Of a stretch of DNA of 25,821 bases, positions 23,036 through 25,821 are shown one piece after another (position 1 is the stretch's first letter; every line of letters begins with the position of its first letter). A program made the position numbers and the translations under genes. Source of the DNA: Lachnoclostridium sp. UBA3320 (lineage in GTDB: Bacteria > Bacillota > Clostridia > Lachnospirales > Lachnospiraceae); contig DESG01000036.1 of the NCBI GenBank assembly GCA_002361175.1, positions 1-25,821 on the forward strand, in the 5' to 3' direction. The notes under the pieces are model-generated. The model made no database searches, was not told the DNA's origin, and saw nothing but the letters and a program-made list of their open reading frames with translations.

Positions 23036-23533
23036 ATGAGCGCTCAGGATTTTGAAAAAATTTATAATAAGTATAAAGATTTTTTATTTAAAATTGCTTT
23101 TACTTATGTTAAAAATCAACATGATGCGGAGGACATATTGCAGGAAGTATTTACTGCAAGATTATATAAAGCTCCTGTGTTTGACAGTGATGAGCATGAA
23201 AAACGCTGGCTTATACGTGTTACAGTAAACATTTCAAAGAATTATCTTAAATCATTCTGGCAAAGGAACACAGATTCGCTAGAAGAATCGGATATAGATA
23301 TACCATGGGAAATAGATTCAGTGAAACGTGAGTTGCTTGAGGAAGTTTTGTCATTGCCAGATAAATGCAAAGCACCTGTATATCTGCACTATTATGCGGG
23401 GTATACGTGTAAGGAAATAGGTCAGATGTTAGGGTGCAGGGAATCAGCTATAAAAATGCGTTTAAAAAAAGGCAGGGAACTTTTAAAAATTAGTCTGCCA
23501 GATGGAGGTTTTTATGGAACTGAAAGAATTTAG
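23036..23533 (+). CDS. ECF-type RNA polymerase sigma factor
   Basis: A 165-aa group 4 sigma factor. Region 2 covers about residues 10-75, with 'FTYVKNQHDAEDILQEVFTARLY' and 'EKRWLIRVTVNISKNYLKSFW'. Region 4 covers about 105-160, with 'LPDKCKAPVYLHYYAGYTCKEIGQML' and recognition helix 'RESAIKMRLKKGRELLK'. ATG 23036 follows AGGAGG by nine nt; the open frame extends upstream without a ribosome-binding site. It overlaps the downstream membrane-protein gene by 20 nt, the usual arrangement of an ECF sigma with its anti-sigma factor. Confidence 0.93.
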   Translation: MSAQDFEKIYNKYKDFLFKIAFTYVKNQHDAEDILQEVFTARLYKAPVFDSDEHEKRWLIRVTVNISKNYLKSFWQRNTDSLEESDIDIPWEIDSVKRELLEEVLSLPDKCKAPVYLHYYAGYTCKEIGQMLGCRESAIKMRLKKGRELLKISLPDGGFYGTERI

Positions 23534-24653
23534 AGAAGTATATGATTCTATGGTTTTACCAGAGAAATCTGACAAAAAGATTTTAAATAGAATCATACAG
23601 GAAAATTTTAATGGAAAGAAAGGGAATATTATGGATAAAAAAGGAAAAACAACAGTATCAAAAGCATGGCGCATTGCTGCTGCGTCACTTGCAGCAGTCC
23701 TTGTAGCAGGTGCAGGTGTTTATGCAGCAACACAGATATGGGACAACAATGTCGCAGACGAATTTAATGTTGCAGACAAACCAGAGAAAATGAAAGAGAT
23801 GTCTGAAAAAGGTTTTTCGCAGTATATGAAAGATGTGGATAAAGTTAAAGGTGATAATAATAATGTATTGTCTGTTACAGATAAAGATATTACTGTAGAT
23901 GTTGTTCAGACACTTGCTGACAGGCATTGTATATATGTTTATTTTGAAGCAGAATTTGGAGATAAATACACTCCTGTGACAGAAGGACAGACTGAAGTGT
24001 CAGATACAGGTATTGCCTATCCAGAAGTAAAGTTTGACACTGGCGATGTTTTGGTAAGCTGGTCAGGCGGCATTGCAAAGATAATAAATAACCATAAAAT
24101 TGCTTATGAATATTATTTTGAAACTGCTGATTTATCACAATCTTTAGATGACATTGAGTTTGAAATGAATATTAGCAAGTTTACAGTTGACAGAGTAAAA
24201 TGTGACCCAAAACCAGAGGTACTAGCAGAAGGCACATGGAATTTTAAGTGGGATTTATCACATGGTACAGAAAAAAGGATTTATACTATTGACAAAAAAG
24301 TAAATATCCAAGGCTTTGATTTTAAGCTTAAAACTCTTGAAATTTCACCATTGTCATATTATATTGTTGCTGAAGCAGATGGGTGGAATGAAAAAGATTT
24401 AAAAGGATATAAGAAACTTAATGCAGAAGATGGAATAAATGTAGTTATTACAGGACTTGAGTTAAACGATTCTGTATTTAAAGGATTTGGCGGAATGGGA
24501 ATGATGGGTACTGGTGAAAGCTTAGAACCTGTAACTTTAACAGAATTTACACAGTTTGATGAAATACTTGATTTAGAGCAGCTTAAAGGTATTGTGTTCC
24601 CAGAAGGTCAGGAAGTGTCATTAGAGGATTGCAGTTATTCAGTTGCAGAATAA
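23514..24653 (+). CDS. DUF4179-like membrane protein, probable anti-sigma factor
   Basis: A 379-aa single-pass membrane protein. The ~48-residue cytoplasmic part starts 'MELKEFREVYDSMVLPEKSDKKILNRI', a short helix-rich segment that could hold the sigma factor. One membrane segment follows at about 50-72 ('AWRIAAASLAAVLVAGAGVYAATQIW'), then ~300 extracellular residues with a beta-rich domain like DUF4179 ('ITVDVVQTLADRHCIYVYFEAEF'). There is no zinc-binding anti-sigma motif (HxxxCxxC), so it is not a ZAS-type anti-sigma. GGAGG (23504-23508) supports ATG 23514, inside the sigma gene. Anti-sigma role is inferred from coupling and topology; the extracellular signal is unknown. Confidence 0.82.
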   Translation: MELKEFREVYDSMVLPEKSDKKILNRIIQENFNGKKGNIMDKKGKTTVSKAWRIAAASLAAVLVAGAGVYAATQIWDNNVADEFNVADKPEKMKEMSEKGFSQYMKDVDKVKGDNNNVLSVTDKDITVDVVQTLADRHCIYVYFEAEFGDKYTPVTEGQTEVSDTGIAYPEVKFDTGDVLVSWSGGIAKIINNHKIAYEYYFETADLSQSLDDIEFEMNISKFTVDRVKCDPKPEVLAEGTWNFKWDLSHGTEKRIYTIDKKVNIQGFDFKLKTLEISPLSYYIVAEADGWNEKDLKGYKKLNAEDGINVVITGLELNDSVFKGFGGMGMMGTGESLEPVTLTEFTQFDEILDLEQLKGIVFPEGQEVSLEDCSYSVAE

Positions 24654-24678
24654 AATGTGATAGTATTTAGAAAAAATA

Positions 24679-24721
24679 TCGCATTCATCCACTAAGTCTT
24701 TAGCTTAGTGGATGAATGCGA
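24679..24721. terminator. Terminator overlapping the sirtuin 3' end
   Basis: An 18-bp perfect stem with a 7-nt loop, arms 24679-24696 and 24704-24721, followed on the minus strand by ATATTTTTTCT. The right-hand arm is the last codons (Ala-Phe-Ile-His) and stop of the sirtuin gene. It also lies 25 nt after the DUF4179-like gene and may serve both. Confidence 0.8.
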
Positions 24722-25589
24722 CACTCAAAATTTCTCCAATGTCTCCATTTATACAAATGGATTTCTTCTTGATTTCATCAGGAGCATATGCTTCTCCATA
24801 ATTCAAGCAGGCATAGACAGCATTTTTCCATTCATATGTCATATGCCAAAAATTATATTTTATTACAGTTGGCGTATTGAATCCGACTGCTATCTCCAAA
24901 AACAACACCTTCATATTCTTATGCTTTCGCAGGAAGTCCGTATAACGCTCTGAAGCACGATGCCATCCTTCATCTTCCACAAAGGTGTTATCTGAACGCA
25001 GGTTCATACTCATTGGCTTACCACATTTCGGACAGTATGGAACAAGTTTGGTGGAAACTGTCATCTTCGGTGTTATGCCTTTTGGCAAGAGCAATCTATC
25101 ATTCTCGTCAATTACATAGCCCTGTGCCTCAACCATTTTACGAACTATGTTATAATTTTCATAAGTAGCCATATGACAAGGTTGGCTGCACTGGAATAGA
25201 CCATAATCTCCCTGTGTATAAAATAATCGGTGTTTATCAAAACCAGTTTTTTGAAAACAATGGTCTACATTAGTTGTCAACACAAAGTAATCCTTATCTT
25301 TAACCAACTCATATAGATTATTATATACTGGTTTCGGTGCACTCATATATCGGTTTATGTAAATATAGCGGCTCCAATATGCCCAATACTCCTCCATAGT
25401 ATTGTAAGGGTAAAAACCACCAGAATACATATTATTAAAACCATATTTTATTTCAAAGTCAGAAAAATACTGTTTAAATCGTTCTCCATTATACACAAAA
25501 CCAGCAGAAGTGGAAAGCCCTGCTCCAGCTCCAATAATAACAGCGTCTGCTGTTTTAAGTTCTGTTTTTAATTTTTCAATCTGTTTCAT
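24705..25589 (-). CDS. SirTM-like (class M) Sir2-family protein
   Basis: A 294-aa Sir2 NAD-binding protein. The cofactor loop 'GAGAGLSTSAGF' (20-31) and 'TTNVDH' (105-110, N107) are sirtuin motifs. The position normally held by the catalytic His ('LHG') is Gln126 in 'YTQGDYG'. Structural zinc ligands are C134/C138 ('QCSQPC') and C186/C189 ('CPKC'). As I recall, the Asn-Gln pair 19 residues apart is characteristic of SirTM enzymes, which ADP-ribosylate a lipoylated GcvH-like protein rather than deacetylate. The macrodomain, GcvH-L and lipoate-ligase partners of that system are not in this window but could lie beyond the right edge. Its ATG is four nt after the stop of the ferredoxin-like gene, so they are co-transcribed. 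Confidence 0.85.
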   Translation of the reverse strand: MKQIEKLKTELKTADAVIIGAGAGLSTSAGFVYNGERFKQYFSDFEIKYGFNNMYSGGFYPYNTMEEYWAYWSRYIYINRYMSAPKPVYNNLYELVKDKDYFVLTTNVDHCFQKTGFDKHRLFYTQGDYGLFQCSQPCHMATYENYNIVRKMVEAQGYVIDENDRLLLPKGITPKMTVSTKLVPYCPKCGKPMSMNLRSDNTFVEDEGWHRASERYTDFLRKHKNMKVLFLEIAVGFNTPTVIKYNFWHMTYEWKNAVYACLNYGEAYAPDEIKKKSICINGDIGEILSVAFIH

Positions 25590-25593
25590 ATAA

Positions 25594-25803
25594 TCATCTC
25601 TTTTCTACTGCATGGACAGGGCAAACCTCATAACAGTTGCCACAATGCAGACAATGCTCCTGCATAATTTGACAGGACTTTCCCATTGTAATACACTTTT
25701 GTGGACAGTTTTTAATACATTTTCCACATCTAATACAAGCATCTGTGATTTGATAGCCTTTTGCTGTAATAGTCCCACCTCCGATAGTATAGCTCTCTGT
25801 GAA
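25594..25803 (-). pseudogene. C-terminal 2x[4Fe-4S] ferredoxin-like domain, partial, with in-frame TAG
   Basis: Translating the minus strand gives a double iron-sulfur domain: 'CIRCGKCIKNCPQKC' and 'CLHCGNCYEVCP', the latter ending 'VHAVEKR' and a TGA four nt before the sirtuin gene. Upstream residues 'SYTIGGGTITAKGYQITD' look like the linker of a larger protein, perhaps a flavin reductase of the pyridoxamine-phosphate-oxidase type with a C-terminal ferredoxin. The frame is interrupted by TAG at 25804-25806, five codons before the window edge. No ATG or GTG start exists between the TAG and the first Cys cluster; an ATT after a GGAGGT is the only site-like start. It may be a gene broken by a point mutation, or a start that I cannot define. 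Confidence 0.6.
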
Positions 25804-25821
25804 CTACCACGAAGCTAAAGA

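Noticed and set aside
25804..25806. TAG read as pyrrolysine
   Set aside because: No pylTSBCD genes or methylamine methyltransferase context in the window, and the surrounding domain is not a known Pyl protein; nonsense mutation or a start-site problem is simpler.
1..25821. CRISPR array, tRNA, rRNA, IS element or prophage
   Set aside because: No regularly spaced repeats, cloverleaf-like sequence, transposase or integrase frame, or phage structural gene was recognised on either strand.

Overview
The window looks like chromosomal DNA of a low-GC, spore-forming, Gram-positive Clostridia member, most likely Lachnospiraceae. This rests on the AT-rich composition, strong GGAGG ribosome-binding sites, the rpmE / DUF1385 / prmC / prfA cluster, an alpha/beta-type small acid-soluble spore protein gene, a MalEFG-type sugar transporter without its own ATPase, and a Lsa-type ABC-F gene. 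No IS element, phage module, CRISPR array, rRNA or tRNA was recognised. All assignments come from reading the sequence; no database search was run.

Layout. 1-560: XRE-type regulator on the + strand, then a terminator. 580-4310 (minus): rpmE with its own promoter and terminator, then the translation-termination operon DUF1385 (YqhQ-type) - prmC - prfA. 4360-6760 (minus): thrS and, upstream of it, an alpha/beta SASP gene. thrS has a near-consensus promoter overlapping the SASP stop codon and a leader of about 70 nt with mutually exclusive pairings ending in a T-run. 6790-7510 (+): an unrecognised 185-aa protein with its own promoter and terminator. 7470-15310 (minus): a carbohydrate locus, read as AraC regulator, sugar-binding lipoprotein, two permeases, TraX-family membrane protein, a large cytoplasmic protein that may have a GH57/deacetylase-like barrel, and a small zinc-ribbon protein. 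AraC-type direct repeats lie in front of the binding-protein gene.

15360-17760 (+): a methyl-accepting chemotaxis protein followed by a stand-alone PAS protein, diverging from the araC gene and possibly coupling motility to the sugar locus. 17715-18440: a BrnT/BrnA toxin-antitoxin pair (minus) flanked by two diverged copies of a hairpin element. Next to the second copy is a fragment matching the last codons and 3' flank of the PAS gene, and this fragment contains the promoter of the next gene. 18410-20224 (+): a Lsa-type ABC-F ribosome-protection gene behind a roughly 250-nt leader carrying a three-codon mini-ORF whose ribosome-binding site can be sequestered. 20235-22970 (+): udp - cdd - MATE exporter, a pyrimidine-nucleoside salvage operon. 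22984-24653 (+): ECF sigma factor and a DUF4179-like membrane protein, probably its anti-sigma partner. 24679-25821 (minus): a SirTM-like (class M) sirtuin preceded by a 2x[4Fe-4S] ferredoxin-like C-terminus that runs off the window and has an in-frame TAG.

The least conventional parts are the thrS leader, the ABC-F leader and promoter built on a duplicated gene tail, the TraX/barrel-enzyme sugar operon, and the SirTM-ferredoxin pair.
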